Of a stretch of DNA of 64,000 nt, positions 34,752 through 47,280 are shown piece by piece. The first letter of the stretch is position 1. Each line of letters starts with the position of its first letter. A program made the position numbers and the translations under genes. Below the pieces are notes generated by a model, which saw only the letters and a program-made list of their open reading frames with translations, had not been told where the DNA came from and made no database searches. Origin of the DNA: Datura wrightii (lineage: Eukaryota; Streptophyta; Magnoliopsida; Solanales; Solanaceae); the NCBI GenBank assembly GCA_035772735.1, contig JASDFA010000006.1, forward strand, positions 66,666,001 to 66,730,000, written 5' to 3'.

Positions 34752-37672
34752 TTAAGTGTGAGTTCATTTCATTGTAAAAATTTTGACAAACAGACCCACG
34801 GCCCTACGGCGAAGTCCTCTCAACTTTTCTTCGGTTTTTTATCAAATTACGTCGTTAAACTCCACCCATACACAAATTCATCTTAGATAACGAGTTCCAG
34901 GACTATGAGGAACATCCTTGTGGAGTTATTTCTTGTAAATTCACTCAGAGTACAGGAACCCCACCGAGTAAAAGTGGTCGGAATCACTTCTAATCAAGTC
35001 CTAAGGATAAGCATTTCTACCTTTTAACCCTCGGGAATTTATGAGTTTTCAGCCGAATTGAACGAAGTTGAATTGTAGTCAATGTTCTTTGAAAGCTATT
35101 GTTGCATGTCAATTCCTGCTATTCAAATAGTCTTATTCTCTCAGCGTAAAGTCTACAAATGAGCGGAATTGCTGGCTTCGGGTTGAGAACTGTTTGGGTG
35201 AATGAAAGTCGGTATTCAAGGTATGTTAAGGCTAATCTTTTTAGAAAGTTATTCCAGTCGTATAGTGATAAGACCTATCCTTTTGAAAGTGAATAATGAT
35301 CATATGTGTTGTGGTTAGCTACTATAAGACGTTTTGAGATTATATTATAGTATCCTCCGTCGGGAAAGATAATGCTAAGTGTGACTATCTCTAGGAGCGT
35401 CATAGAGACTCCCATGTTCTTTTGTTCATAATATTGGTGGGATATTGATATCTTACGGTCATACCAAGGCCTTAGAAGCTTGTGGATAGCTGTGGAGCTT
35501 AACTTGGTAAAGTTGGACAACATAGGGCGTAGCGGAGCAATATAACTTCCTGGTTGACGCCTGTATAAATAGTAAAGCTCGCCCGCAGGCTATGGGCGTA
35601 CCTCGATGCCTCCAGGGCCAAAATCTTGTTAGGGTGGTCTTACCTTCGAGTCAGTGGCACTAGGGTTGCCTAACGAACTGAGAAATAACTTGCCATATGT
35701 TTGGCTACTATCAGTAATCGTTAGCTTCAGTCAACTTAATGCTTGTCACATAGGTCGCTCAGGAAATCATCTCGGTTGTTATAAGTCTGATGATCTAGCT
35801 GACACTTTACGAAGGGAACCTTGTTAGTAGTTAGATGTAGGGCCAACACCCTATACCGCTCTTATAGATGCCCATGTATATGTTGTTGCGAGGGGCTAGG
35901 TACAGATATACCTGCCTATGAGGCTATGAATCGCCCAGAGGGGCCAAATGAAATCTAGACAGACCAAGTTAATGTCTAAAGGGGCTAGAACCACAGTATC
36001 ACAGCGTTACCTTCAGGCTAAGAGTTATAGTAAACTGCCTGTAGGAAGTTAGGGCTGACTGCTTAGGAGCATGTTCGATAGCATCCCTACAATTATTCTA
36101 AATAGTTGGTCGCCTGCAAACTTACTGTTTGCTTACGAGCTATCACTGTCCTAGCATGACCATTTGACTATCGTTTAGGTCACCCGGACCTTGTCCTTTT
36201 TCTTCTAAGTCGATGGAGGTTGTGATTACTGCTAGGACCCTCTGGTCAGGTGTGGGCACACAGACTGCTCCTGTTGGCAGCTATATAAGGCCAATCTAGG
36301 GACAAGTAAGAGTAGAGGTCGCGTTAGTCCAAGGGGATAGATACGCCTTTTAAATGACTAGGTTTGTAAATTGTAACATAGTGTCCCTAGTTGGGGTAGA
36401 TCGTGTTCATACTGCCTCTCGCCTTGAATAGCTAAGAGGCTGCTAGTTATACGAACTGCTTTCGGAGCTATAATATGCTTACGGAGCTATAGATTGCTTA
36501 CGAGGCTATGATGCGGTACTGCTTAGGGAGCTACTGAATCACCTACAGTGCTATACATTGTCTATAAGCACTAAAGTAGAGCCTATGGGGCCATATTGAA
36601 GTTTATTCACTCGTGGACTTCTTCTACATTGCAGCGACATTATAGACCCTTTGTAGAGCCTCGTGTGCTCGGGGTACAGTCACAGGGGCGAAAAGGCCCG
36701 AACTCAGTTACAGGAGCCCAGAAGGTTCCAGTATAGTCTCAAGAGACCAGGTATGTTCAGTTACAGTTACTTGCAGGGCCTCAGGGTACCATTAGGGATA
36801 TATATACTGATTGGCGCCTGTCGGGGCTTATTGGGGCCCAGGTAGGTTATCTCTGTATTGATTGTACCTTCCAGGCTTATGGGGGCCAGGTTAGATTTTT
36901 GTTTGTATACTTGCTTGTTAGATATAGTTATGGATGTATAGCCGTGCGGTTTTAGTTCTTATTCATGTAGTGATTTACTAGCTGTAGGTTATAGATAAGA
37001 AAGTTTACAGGTTAACTTATGTTCCTTACTATTTACTTTCAATTCTTTATCAGCTTCTATCCAGCTTTTATTACTGCCATACATATTCGGTACATATTCT
37101 ACTGATGCCCACACATGGGCGCTGCGTACTTACCCGCAGAGAGAGACAGGGTTCGGTACCTCCTAAAAGTTGTTCAGAGTCAGTAAATTGGCCAACTCCT
37201 TTCATTTGGAGTTGCCAGGTTGCTGAGGTTTACCTGTCTTTCATTTGTGTAGCATTTGGGTAGGCCGGGGCCTTGTCCCGACCAATATTTTCACTCTTAG
37301 AGGCTTGCAGACTACAATTTTCAGTTAGTGGTTCGTGTTGGCTGTGTGAGGCCTATATTTGTAATGTTTTGTATGTTGGACGTGTGGCGCCTAGTATAGC
37401 TGCCTGTTTTTATTCCATTATAACTAGACAACATGGCGGTCTTGTCAGCTGCATAGGATCCCTTTATTATTGTGCTGCTGGGTTAGCTGTTTCTTTACAG
37501 GCTGCTATGTGGCTTTGTCGGCTGAGGCTGTGTTTACAACCGAGATATAGTGGTTTTTTTCCTTGATTTTGAGTCTCTAGTAAGCACCAGAGGTGCATAT
37601 GCCCAGTCAGATCAGCCTAGATCCCAGTATGGCATTAGGTGTCAGTCATGTCTCCCAAGGTGGGGCATGACA
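34507..37672 (+). repeat. Element B 5' LTR
   Basis: 3166 bp, TGTTACACCCC to GGGGCATGACA. A run of TA repeats at 34710-34748 occupies the probable LTR TATA box; in the 3' LTR the same place has only a short TATATATAT. Confidence 0.88.
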
Positions 37673-37676
37673 AACT

Positions 37677-37688
37677 TGGTATCAGAGC
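37677..37688 (+). other. Primer binding site, element B
   Basis: TGGTATCAGAGC, perfect for initiator tRNA-Met, four bases after the LTR. Confidence 0.88.
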
Positions 37689-38499
37689 AGCGTCGTATCC
37701 TAGGGAGTCTGCAAGCCATGTCTAGTAGAGTCTTATTTATAAATGTATTGTGCACCACATCCTATGAACAGGAGGCTACAAGGCATGATAAGTATGGTTA
37801 CCCCTCCTTCTTCTCAGATCATACTATAGAGCAGAGTTGTATAGGGTTGAGTCCCTAAACTTTCATTATTATGTCTGTCTAGAATAGTGTTTGATATGAG
37901 ACAGACTTCAGCCAGCTGCAAGTTAGATACAACAACAAAAGAGGGTACAGTAGGGTGCCACAGTTGGAGGACCCAGCCTGAGGGCGGAAGGGAGACATCT
38001 TTTCACTCTCCAGCATCCTCCCGAGGCACCAGGAACTTCATAATGTAACAGATATGCCAACATCTTTTCCAGTTCTTCCTACACCCTCAGAATAGGATAT
38101 CAGGTATAGTATACATGATGGCTTACTTTGTAGATATTCAGTATTATACAGGGACAGCAGCTACTGTGGATCACCTGAGAGGTGTAAGAGATTGTGAAAT
38201 TGTGGGATTTTTACCTCCAGTCTTTAGAGTTTGTTGAGTTTCGTACTTAGTCCCGTTATGGAATGATAGGGTTATTTCCTGCCTCTCAATCTTTTCTTAG
38301 CGTAATAGAGGGCGTAAGTATTGACGTGATGTTGCCTAGGATAAATAGTAAGGGAGGGCTAGATCCATTGATTCCTGGAAAGTGTTAGAAAGCGGTTAAG
38401 ACCCCTAGTGCTTAAATAAGTCACCTAGACCCTCATGGCAATAAATCAGGAGGATAGGTAAGATTGCTAGCAGCACCCAAGTGCGGGTGAGAGTCCATA

Positions 38500-39745
38500 A
38501 GTAGTAGATTCCCAACAATAGTAAAGTTTAAGTTAGAAATAGACTAACCCCACCGCAGTGTGCGGATGCCGGTAGGGAATACGTGAAGAAAAATCGCGGA
38601 TGCACTCTACCTGGAGGGTGAAATTATGCCTATTTCCAATGGAGGTGCGCGTTGAGGCCGTGGCACGTTGGCCGAGCCCCGCGTTGCACGTCGTGCCACG
38701 TTGGGCCTAAATACCTGGACGTCCGGATTCCAGTAAGGGTCTGCGTTGGTGGCGTATCACGGAGGCAGTGCTCCGCGATGCACTCCGTGACACGTTGCTT
38801 GTTATTTCGGGAAAAATTTCCATTAGTATAAATAGAACACTTAGGTTCATTTTTAATTATTCTGTCTTGGTGGAGCAAGAACGTGGGTTATAGGCAGTTG
38901 AAGGGACGACAATCTCAGGGTTTTTCTCTATCTCCTTCTTCTTTATTTCAATTGCTTGTATGATTAACACTCATTTAACGATGTTTAATCCACAAATGAG
39001 TGGCTAAATCCTCTTCTTGCTGAGGTTAAGAACATTTGTATTGAAATGTAATTATTGATCAATTGGTTCTTTCATCTTTTCTTCCATGGTTGTTCTATTG
39101 ATTCTTGTTCTTACTGCATTAATGTGTGGCCAACGTTAATGTATATCTAAAAAGTCTGATTTCACTCGAGAGAGAAAGAAATTGAAAAGTTGTGAATTGA
39201 TAGGATATGATCTTTTCTTAGTTTGGGAAAATTGAGAATTGATTTACCTTCAGGATAGAAATATACCTGAAAGTCATATTAGTCAATTAAGGAATCGGTT
39301 TTGTATGGCTAGAACATGAATTTCTTTTTATCACAGAGATGTAGGTGGAAGGTTCATGATTCTTAAGTTGGGTTAAATACGAGAGTTTTAATCCATAGGC
39401 AATAATTCTTGACTAGCAACCGGAGGAAAGATTAATCAAATTGTATCGATAATTTATTTCTCTACATGTTCATTTAACCTCGACATGCTCATACTTATAG
39501 TTCAAACTCAAATTGTATATTCGTTTTAGACTTAGTATAAAATTAGAAACAAAAATATCAAACTCTTCTTCACACTGTTGTCTGCATTTTTAGAGTTAAA
39601 GTTTATTGACACTTGATTAGATTGCTACCTTAGCCCAGTCCCTGTGGGATCGATACTTGGCTTACTTGAGCCACTTTACTACTTGTTCGACCACGTGCAC
39701 TTGCGTGTAGTTATATACCCAAATAACACCGAACAGGCTTCGTTA
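38500..39745. repeat. Unclassified insertion in element B
   Basis: Differs in character from the flanking gypsy sequence. It starts with GC-rich TGGCACGTTGG-type words (38640-38820) and a TATAAATAG at 38828, and ends with CAGTCCCTGTGGGATCGATA and a GTTCGACCACGTG segment like those near the ends of some plant LTRs. It is probably a solo LTR or a fragment. Boundaries are approximate and no TSD was found. Confidence 0.35.
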
Positions 39746-39839
39746 GTAAACTGTAGCAAAGGTACATCATGTCCGTTATTCCTTCCATCAGGGTTTTACG
39801 GAAACGCATCAGGTTATAAAAGAAATCTACTGGTGGTAT

Positions 39840-40820
39840 AGGAAGAAGGATATCATCAAGCTGTGGCATAGAGCTCCAATGGCCAGCAAGGAGAGACTGG
39901 ACATCAAAAATCAGCCAGGCTAATTCAGGAGATAGTCGTGCCTACCTGGAAGTGGAAAGTAGTCAGTACGAATATAGCTACGGGGTATCTCGTACTAGGT
40001 GTAAATTCGACCCTATTTGAGTCATTGTTGGAAGACTAATGGGATCAACTCATTTCTTGCTGGTTAGAATCACAATCCGGCTAAAGATTATGATGAGTTA
40101 GATACTAAAGAGATAGTTCGGCTATATAAGGTCCCCGTATCTATTTCCTTCTGATAGAAGGGGCACAACTCACAATTAGATTTTGGGAAAAGGTGTCCGA
40201 ATGGATTGGGATGTAAGATAAGTTGAGTACAACTTCTCGTCTCCAAACAAATGGCCAAGAAGAGCACATAATTCAAACGCCCAGAGCTGTATTATGGGTG
40301 GAAGTGCAGGTCCGCTTATATGATAGCTTGAAACAGGTAAGTTAGGGATAGATGAACCGGGCATACTACATCAGTCAGGGAGAACAAGTTAAACTTATTA
40401 GAAGATATATACCGGCAGCCCAGGGTTGCCAGAAGTCCTATTCTAACGTATGGAATAGGGAGTTAGAGATTGAGACAATGGCTCGGTGTTCCTAAAAATT
40501 TCACCAATAAAGGGCGTTGTAAGATCTGACAAGAAGGGCAAGTCCAGCCCTAGATTCACTAAGCTACACCAGATCCTCTGAAGGATCGGCCAAGTGGCCT
40601 ACAAGTTAGAGTTGCCTTCGGGGCTAGCATCTGGTCATTGATGATACGCAAGTGCGTAGAAGACCTTTTCTCAGGTTGACCCAGTCAAGGATTCTCAGAT
40701 TATCGAAGAGTCGTACCACATGGAGATTCCGACAAGTATGCTAGATAGTCAAGTCCGCAAGGACCATCTTGAGAAACAAGGACGTAGCCTATTAGAGTCA
40801 TATGGAGGAATAGAAATATA
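39840..40820 (+). pseudogene. Remnant of gypsy integrase in element B
   Basis: Weak frames with VPTWKWKVVSTN (integrase core start), LYYGWKCRS (from ALYGRKCRSP) and the C-terminal pattern DSQIIEESYHMEIPTSMLDS. Many stops. RT and most of pol are missing. Confidence 0.65.
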
Positions 40821-41135
40821 GAAGAGATGAATTGGGAAGCTAAGGATGACGCCAAGTTTGGATACCTTAAGTTGTTCCAGGCTCTACGATGATATTATAT
40901 AGACTCAGATGATTTCAGTTAAGGCAAGATAGTTTCAGATATTATATAGTTGACTTTGTTGTTATTGTTATTCAGTTGCAAGTAGCATCCTGTGAGATGC
41001 CTACATTGGACTTTTCTGTGTTTCAGGTTTTCGGATAGTCCATATTACAGAGAAACTCTGCCAAAATTTTTCTGGCAATAGTTAGGGGAGTTGAGTCTCT
41101 TAAGCTTAAGATTACATTCGAGGACGAATGTTCCT

Positions 41136-41145
41136 AAGAGGGGGA
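41136..41145 (+). other. Polypurine tract, element B
   Basis: AAGAGGGGGA just before the 3' LTR start at 41149, following the ATTCGAGGACGAATG motif common before gypsy 3' LTRs. Confidence 0.7.
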
Positions 41146-41148
41146 TGA

Positions 41149-42765
41149 TGTTACACCCCATAAGTTCCTATCATTTAAACCAATGCATGCGTACGTATGT
41201 TGAGAGTTTTGAAGTACGAAGCATATGAAAAAAGGTTCAAGGAATGAACATACGAGCACGGTATAGAGAGAGCAGGAGGCCGAAGCCCGAGGTGGGTTGC
41301 AAGGAGTGGCGCGTCGCGCCCCTATCCTAGTTGCATGAGCGGAGCGGAGCGCCCGTGGGTCGAAGCGATGGGTGGTGCATCGTGCCTCCCCTCCACCGCC
41401 TCCTATATATATATGTTTTAAGTGTGAGTTCATTTCATTGTAAACATTTTAAAAAATAGACCCACTGCCCTACAAAAAAGTCCTCTCAACTTTTCTTCGG
41501 TTTTTCATCAGATTACGCTATTAAACTCCGTCCAAATGCAAATTCATCTTAGATAACAAGTTTCAGGCCTATGAGAAACATTTTTATAGAGTTATTTATT
41601 GGAAATTTGCTCGGAGTATCGGAACCCCGCCGAGTAAAAGTGGTCGGAATCACTTCTAATCAAGTCCTAAGAGACTACAAGTGACGAGTAAGCATTTCTA
41701 CCTTCTAACTCTCGGGAATTTGTGAGTTTTCGGCCAAATTAAATGAAGTTGAATTATAGTCAATGTTCTTTGAAATATATCATTGTTTGCTGATTCTTGC
41801 TATTGAAATAGCCTTATTCTCTCAGCGTAAAGGCTACAAGTGAGTGGAATTGCTGGCTTGGGGTTGAGAACTATTTGGGTGAAGGAAAGTCAACATTCGA
41901 GGTATGTTAAGGCTAATCTTTTTGGGAAGTTATTCCCATAGTATAGTGATATGACCTATGCTTTTGAAAGTGAATAATGATAATATGTGTTGTGTTAGCT
42001 ACTACAAGACGTTTTGAGATTATATTATAGTATCCCTTGTCGGGAAAGAGAATGTTAAGTGTGACTATCGCTAGGAGCGTCATAGAGACTCCCATGCTCT
42101 TTTGTTCTAATATTGGTGGGATATTAATGTCTTGCGATTGTACCAAGCCCTTAGAAGCTTGTAGATAGATGTGGGATCTAACTTGGTAAAGTTGGACAAC
42201 ATAGGGCGCAGCGGGACGATATAACTTTATGGTTGATGCCTGTATAGATAGTAAAGCTCGCCCGTAGGCTGTGGGTGTACCTCGACGCTCCAGGGCTAGA
42301 ATCTTGTGAGGGTGGTCTTACCTTCGAGTCAGTGGAACCAGGGTTGCCTAACGAACTAAGTGACAACTTGCCATACGTTTGGCTACTGTCAGTAACCGTT
42401 AGTTTCATACCTTTAGTCGACTTAATGCTTGTCACATAGGTCGCTCAGGAAATCATCCCAGTTGTTATAAGTCTGATAGTCTAGCTGACACTTTACGTAA
42501 GGAACCTTGTTAGTAGTTGAATATGGGGCCAACGCCCCATACCGCTCTTATAGATGCCCATGTATGTGTTGTCGCGAGGGGCTAGGTCCAGATATAACTG
42601 CCTATGAACCTATGAATCGCCCAAAGGTGCCATATGAAATCTTGACAGACCAAGTTAATGTCTAAAGGGGAGAGAACCATAGTATCACAGTGTTACCTTC
42701 GAGCTAAGAGTTATAGTAAACTGCCTGTGGGAAGTTAGGGCTGATTGCTTAGGAGCCTGTCCGAT
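41149..42765 (+). repeat. Element B 3' LTR, left part
   Basis: Matches 34507 to about 36075 of the 5' LTR, then stops at the junction with family C sequence. Relative to the 5' LTR, about 900 bp (36075-36971) is missing between the two parts. Confidence 0.85.
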
Positions 42766-45097
42766 TAGTAGCAGCCTTGTCGGTCGTTGTTTGAGAAGCT
42801 GAAAGATTGAAGAGGTCCAGTGCATCCAACGGAAGGTTACCACGAGTCGTGGTAAGGACCAACAACTCGTGGTGAGGGTCGTGGGTTCCAGTTCGGTCAG
42901 ATTTTTAAGTTTTCTTCAGGGGTATTTTTGTAAACTCCTACGCTTTTACCTTCTAAACTACGTCGTTTTGGGTTCTACCTTGCATGATTTTAAGGGTTTT
43001 TCATGCCTAAACCCTCATTCTCTCAACTCTCCTTCTTCCTCCTCTCTTCTTAAAAATTTTTGGGTTTTAATAAGGTGTTCTTCAAGCTTCAAGGAAGATT
43101 TTTGAGTGGGATTTTCGTCTACCAGGTATACGGATTTTTCAACAAGGATACTCTTTCATCCTTGTGCCCTAAAAATATTTTTATATTAAATACTGATTTT
43201 GATGATTCTAGAAAAGCATGATATAGGATTTGTAAAAAGGGTAAATTCTTCCTTATTTTTCTTATATGCTAATATCTACTGCGATTATAAATTTAATTGG
43301 GTTATTTATTGATGGGTTATCTTGATTTATGAAATATAGGTTGAGTATGTATGTGTGTAGTATGTTCTTCCTAAATTGATTTGAGTATTGAATGGGAATT
43401 TCATTTCTCCCTTGATTATCGTAGAAATTCATGACCATGATGGAAGTGTGAAGATATTTTATAATTAACCCTAATGACTTGATTATGATATCGATGACCA
43501 TTTTGGGTTGAGTGGGAGTTGTGGATTGAGTAATTGAAGTAAATTTTGTATCATTACCATGTTTTAGATTTAATGGATTGGGCATGACTAGATTGCATCT
43601 ATATTGTTGAACTATGAAGCTTGGGGGGTTCTATATTGTTTTCCTCAGTAAAATTATTTTTATAAAATCCTAGAATTTAAAACGCCGTGGCTAGAGAGTT
43701 CATAAAAGGAGTGATTATGACAAGTGTGTGAAATATTGGTAAACCTAAATAAACAAAGTCGTGCATCTTTGATAGAGTATAAGTTAAATTTTATAAACCA
43801 TGTATGACCTAACATTACCTATTGAATGAGGTGAGTTCGGAATTGAAATGCCATGATAGAATAATGCTAGTACGAATTTATAGCATGCTCGGTTGGGGTG
43901 AGATGTTAAAGCTAATGAGGAAATTGGTTTTGTAATAAGGTGAATCATGATGATAAAGCCTGTGACTAATATGTTAACGTGTTGAGCCTGTGCCTATTAA
44001 AAGATAGCATTAATCCTGTTAAAGAAGAGTATTGCATGATGAGGGTGGTGAATGTTCTTGTCTCTGATTAGCTGTAGTAATTTAGCTTAGTTATAGTTGT
44101 TAGTGGAGTATGTCTTCTCTTAGTCAGTCAGGACTCACATCCCTAGAGACAAGCTGTAGTAATTTAGCTTAGTTATAGTCGTTAGTGTAGTATGTCTTCT
44201 CTTAGTCAGTCGGGACTCACATCCCTAGCCAGTTGAGTATTTTATTTTTCCTGTGTTGTTAGAGACTTACTTTTAGCCAGTAACCCTCCATATTAGAGTT
44301 TTCTCTCTCCCTTTGACAGTCAGGGATTCTCTTTAGCTGAGAATGTTTCCCTTTGATAGTCAGGGATGCTCCTTTCGACCGTCAGGGACTCCCCCCTTAG
44401 ACAGGCAGGGACCCTCTTGATATTAGTCATGGCATCATACCTTTGTATTATTCCCAATTATTACTTTTGCACATCAGCAGTTACTATAATAATGTATGTC
44501 TTTATAATGTGGTTATGTTAATTGAATATGTGAATCTCATATAAGATTGTCGTATCTCATTCCAATTATATTGTTATTCATATGTTTTACATTACTTATT
44601 TCTTGTATATATATTACAAGGTAGTTTAGTTACGCTTCTTGCATACTCAGTACATTCCAAGTACTAATCGCACGCCTCTTATGCTATATCATTTCATGAT
44701 ATAGATTCAGGTCTCCAAGTTCAACCGCATGGTTAGATACGCTCCTTCCTCTCCCAGTTGCTAGTGGTGAGTCCTCATCTTCCAAGGACGTGGTTTATGT
44801 TCTTGCTTTATTATGTTTCAGTTTTCAAACTTTGAGAGTTAGCTAGGGCTTGTCCCAGCAACCCATCAGTTTAGTAGAAGGCTTTCGGACTTGTTTAGAC
44901 AGTTTCAACTATGTATCTAAGTGTTATTAAATTATCTTTACGGATCATATTAGATTCTTGTTATTTTCTTTCTCTCATTTATGTTGTTAGTCACATCTGA
45001 TGTTAAGTGTAGCTATGATTATGCCATGGGTCGACTTGGAGCCTTTTGGGGTTCCTTTTCCTGTGTTACGGCTAGAGTGTGAACTCGGGTCATGACA
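42766..45097 (+). repeat. Element C 5' LTR, truncated
   Basis: Co-linear with 47750-50073; ends GGGTCATGACA. An 82-bp unit is tandemly duplicated at 44071-44229, as in the other LTR. Confidence 0.88.
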
Positions 45098-45101
45098 AAT
45101 T

Positions 45102-45113
45102 TGGTATCAGGGC
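45102..45113 (+). other. Primer binding site, element C
   Basis: TGGTATCAGGGC, one base off the tRNA-Met PBS, four bases after the LTR. Confidence 0.8.
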
Positions 45114-45313
45114 AAAAGTTTAGAGTGTCCTAGGGTGTCTGAAAGACACGTTACGTAGAGTCTTCTTCATGGATGTGAAGTGCGCCACACTTATGACAAA
45201 GAGGCTATGAGACGTTTTAGGAATATTCCCTTTTCTTCATGATCCTTGTCGTGCGTAGAGTATGAAGCTATAAATAGTTCCTCCCCTAACTCGTGCTTTA
45301 CGCGCTCGTAGAT

Positions 45314-46340
45314 AATGCCTCCCCGACGAGCGAATGGAAGAAGACGTGGTAACGGCCGCCAGTAGGTACCACCAGCCCGGGCAGACCCAATAGATGATTA
45401 TGTTACTCATGTTGAGTTCCGGCCAGCCTTTCACATGTTGGCACAGGCCCTGACCGCTCAGATTAACCAGCAAGCGGTGGCTCATGCTCCTCGGAATGAA
45501 AATGAAGCGGTGGCAAGGATAAGAGATTTTCTTCGAATGAACCCACTCGAATCTTGGGGTCAAAGGTGGATGAGGACCTATATGAATTTTTGGAGGAGAT
45601 TCAAAAGATTACTCGCATCATGGGAGTGATAGGGAAAGAGAGCGCAGACTTAGCCTCCTACCAGTTAAAGGGAGTTGCTTATATCTGGTATTGTCAGTGG
45701 AGACACAGTCGGGGAGTTGAAGCAGATCTTGTAGATTGGGATGAATTTATGACAGCGTTCTTGGACAGGTTTTTCCCTCGGGTGTTGAGGGAGGCAAAGG
45801 CGGCAGAGTTCATTAACTTGAAACAAAATGACATGACTATCCAGGAGTACGCACTGGAGTTCACTCGATTATCTAAGTATGCACCGGAAATGGTAGCTGA
45901 CCAGGGGGCCCGAGTAAGCCAATTTGTGAATAGAGTGTCAGACTCCTTGGTCAAAGAATGCAGGACTGCCATGTTGCACCGGGACATAGACTTCCCACGC
46001 TTGGTAATATTTGCTCAACAGATGGAAGCATAGCAGGTGAAAGAAAAGGAGAGAGAGGCCAAGAGGGCTAGGATTGCAGATCTAGATTTCTCCTAGCAGA
46101 GGGCGAGTGTCGGATATTGCTCACACCACCAGCAGAAAACATCAGCTCCAGCACCTTCGACGTCTAGTGCTCCTTTTCAACCCCAAGTGAGGGAGATTAC
46201 GTACCCATTGTGTATGAGTTGTGGAAAGCACCATTTGGGAGTATGCATGGCCAGGTGGCGAGCATCGTCAAAACAACTCCTATGCTATTTTATCCCATCA
46301 GGATAAGGGCAAGGCGCCGGTAGTGGCCACAGGTATGTTA
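45314..46340 (+). pseudogene. Family C gag (gypsy capsid protein)
   Basis: ATG at 45314 gives MPPRRANGRRRGNGRQ and then a TAG. The frame goes on to RNENEAVARIRDFLRMNP, shifts near 45550 and continues as the gag core: GVAYIWYCQW, FLDRFFPRVLREAKAAEF, YALEFTRLSKYAP, ending at a stop at 46033. A zinc knuckle region (CMSCGKHHLGVC) lies at about 46212-46247, and DKGKAP at about 46303. No protease or pol follows before the 3' LTR. 46340-47280 is untranslated or decayed sequence. Confidence 0.88.
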
Positions 46341-47280
46341 TGAATCTTGTGTCATTCTTTATGTGATGCCAACCTCTATGTTGAATAAGAAGCTCAATTG
46401 TGATTGTGGGAAAAGATTGTTGATGTGTGATGTGAATAGTCGTTAGTATAAGGCTCATAGTGAAAGTCAGAAGTGAAAAAGGAGTTAAGAATTCGTACTC
46501 TAGCCTGACTTGAGGAAGGATTCGGGAGTCTTAGGATGATGACTTTAAGCTAAAGGGGAGATAGTGAATATGTGAAATAAATTACATCTTGAGAATACTC
46601 ATAAGAAGTTCCAGCTCTAGCAGTTGTAGTATGACGATTTCTTCGAGGTTCAGATAATTTCCCTTGTAATTTCAGTTGAAGTTAAAGTGGTGTCCTTTCC
46701 TGTGTGCAGGTCCTCGAAGTTTAGAAGTAAACGTTTCAGACAATGATGCCAGTCTTGCCCTATGGGTCCTTATTGCTTATTTTCGTGTTATGAATCATTG
46801 ATCTGTGCTAATTCATGTTTTCCGGTGTAGTCAGCTTGAACTTTGTCTATAAAAGTTGTTTAGTAAGTTTAGTAGAACCAGGTTATCTCATGTATGTGCT
46901 CAGTTATCGGGAATGACTCGTGCTTATGAAATCCTTACTCTCAATTAGATTAGATATTGAGAAATCCAGTTTAGTATCAAGAAGCGATTTAAGAACGAAA
47001 GTTTAGTCTGTATTAGTTTCGTGCGGGACCAAAGAGGGGGAAAGAATTCTTTTTGATGTTTTGTTTAGTTCTATGCTGGTTTCATGTTCTTCGGCTCCCG
47101 TTGAGCCATGGTATGCATGTTAGATGCAGGTGCTCATAATTGGTGTATAGGGTTGGTCCAGAGTCAAATACCCCGTTGGTGTTTAGCTGTGATTGATTGA
47201 TATTTGGATATCAGTTTCGTCTCTACCTTTCAGTATGTTCAGTCAACATTCGAGGATGAATGTTCCCAAGGAGGAGATAT

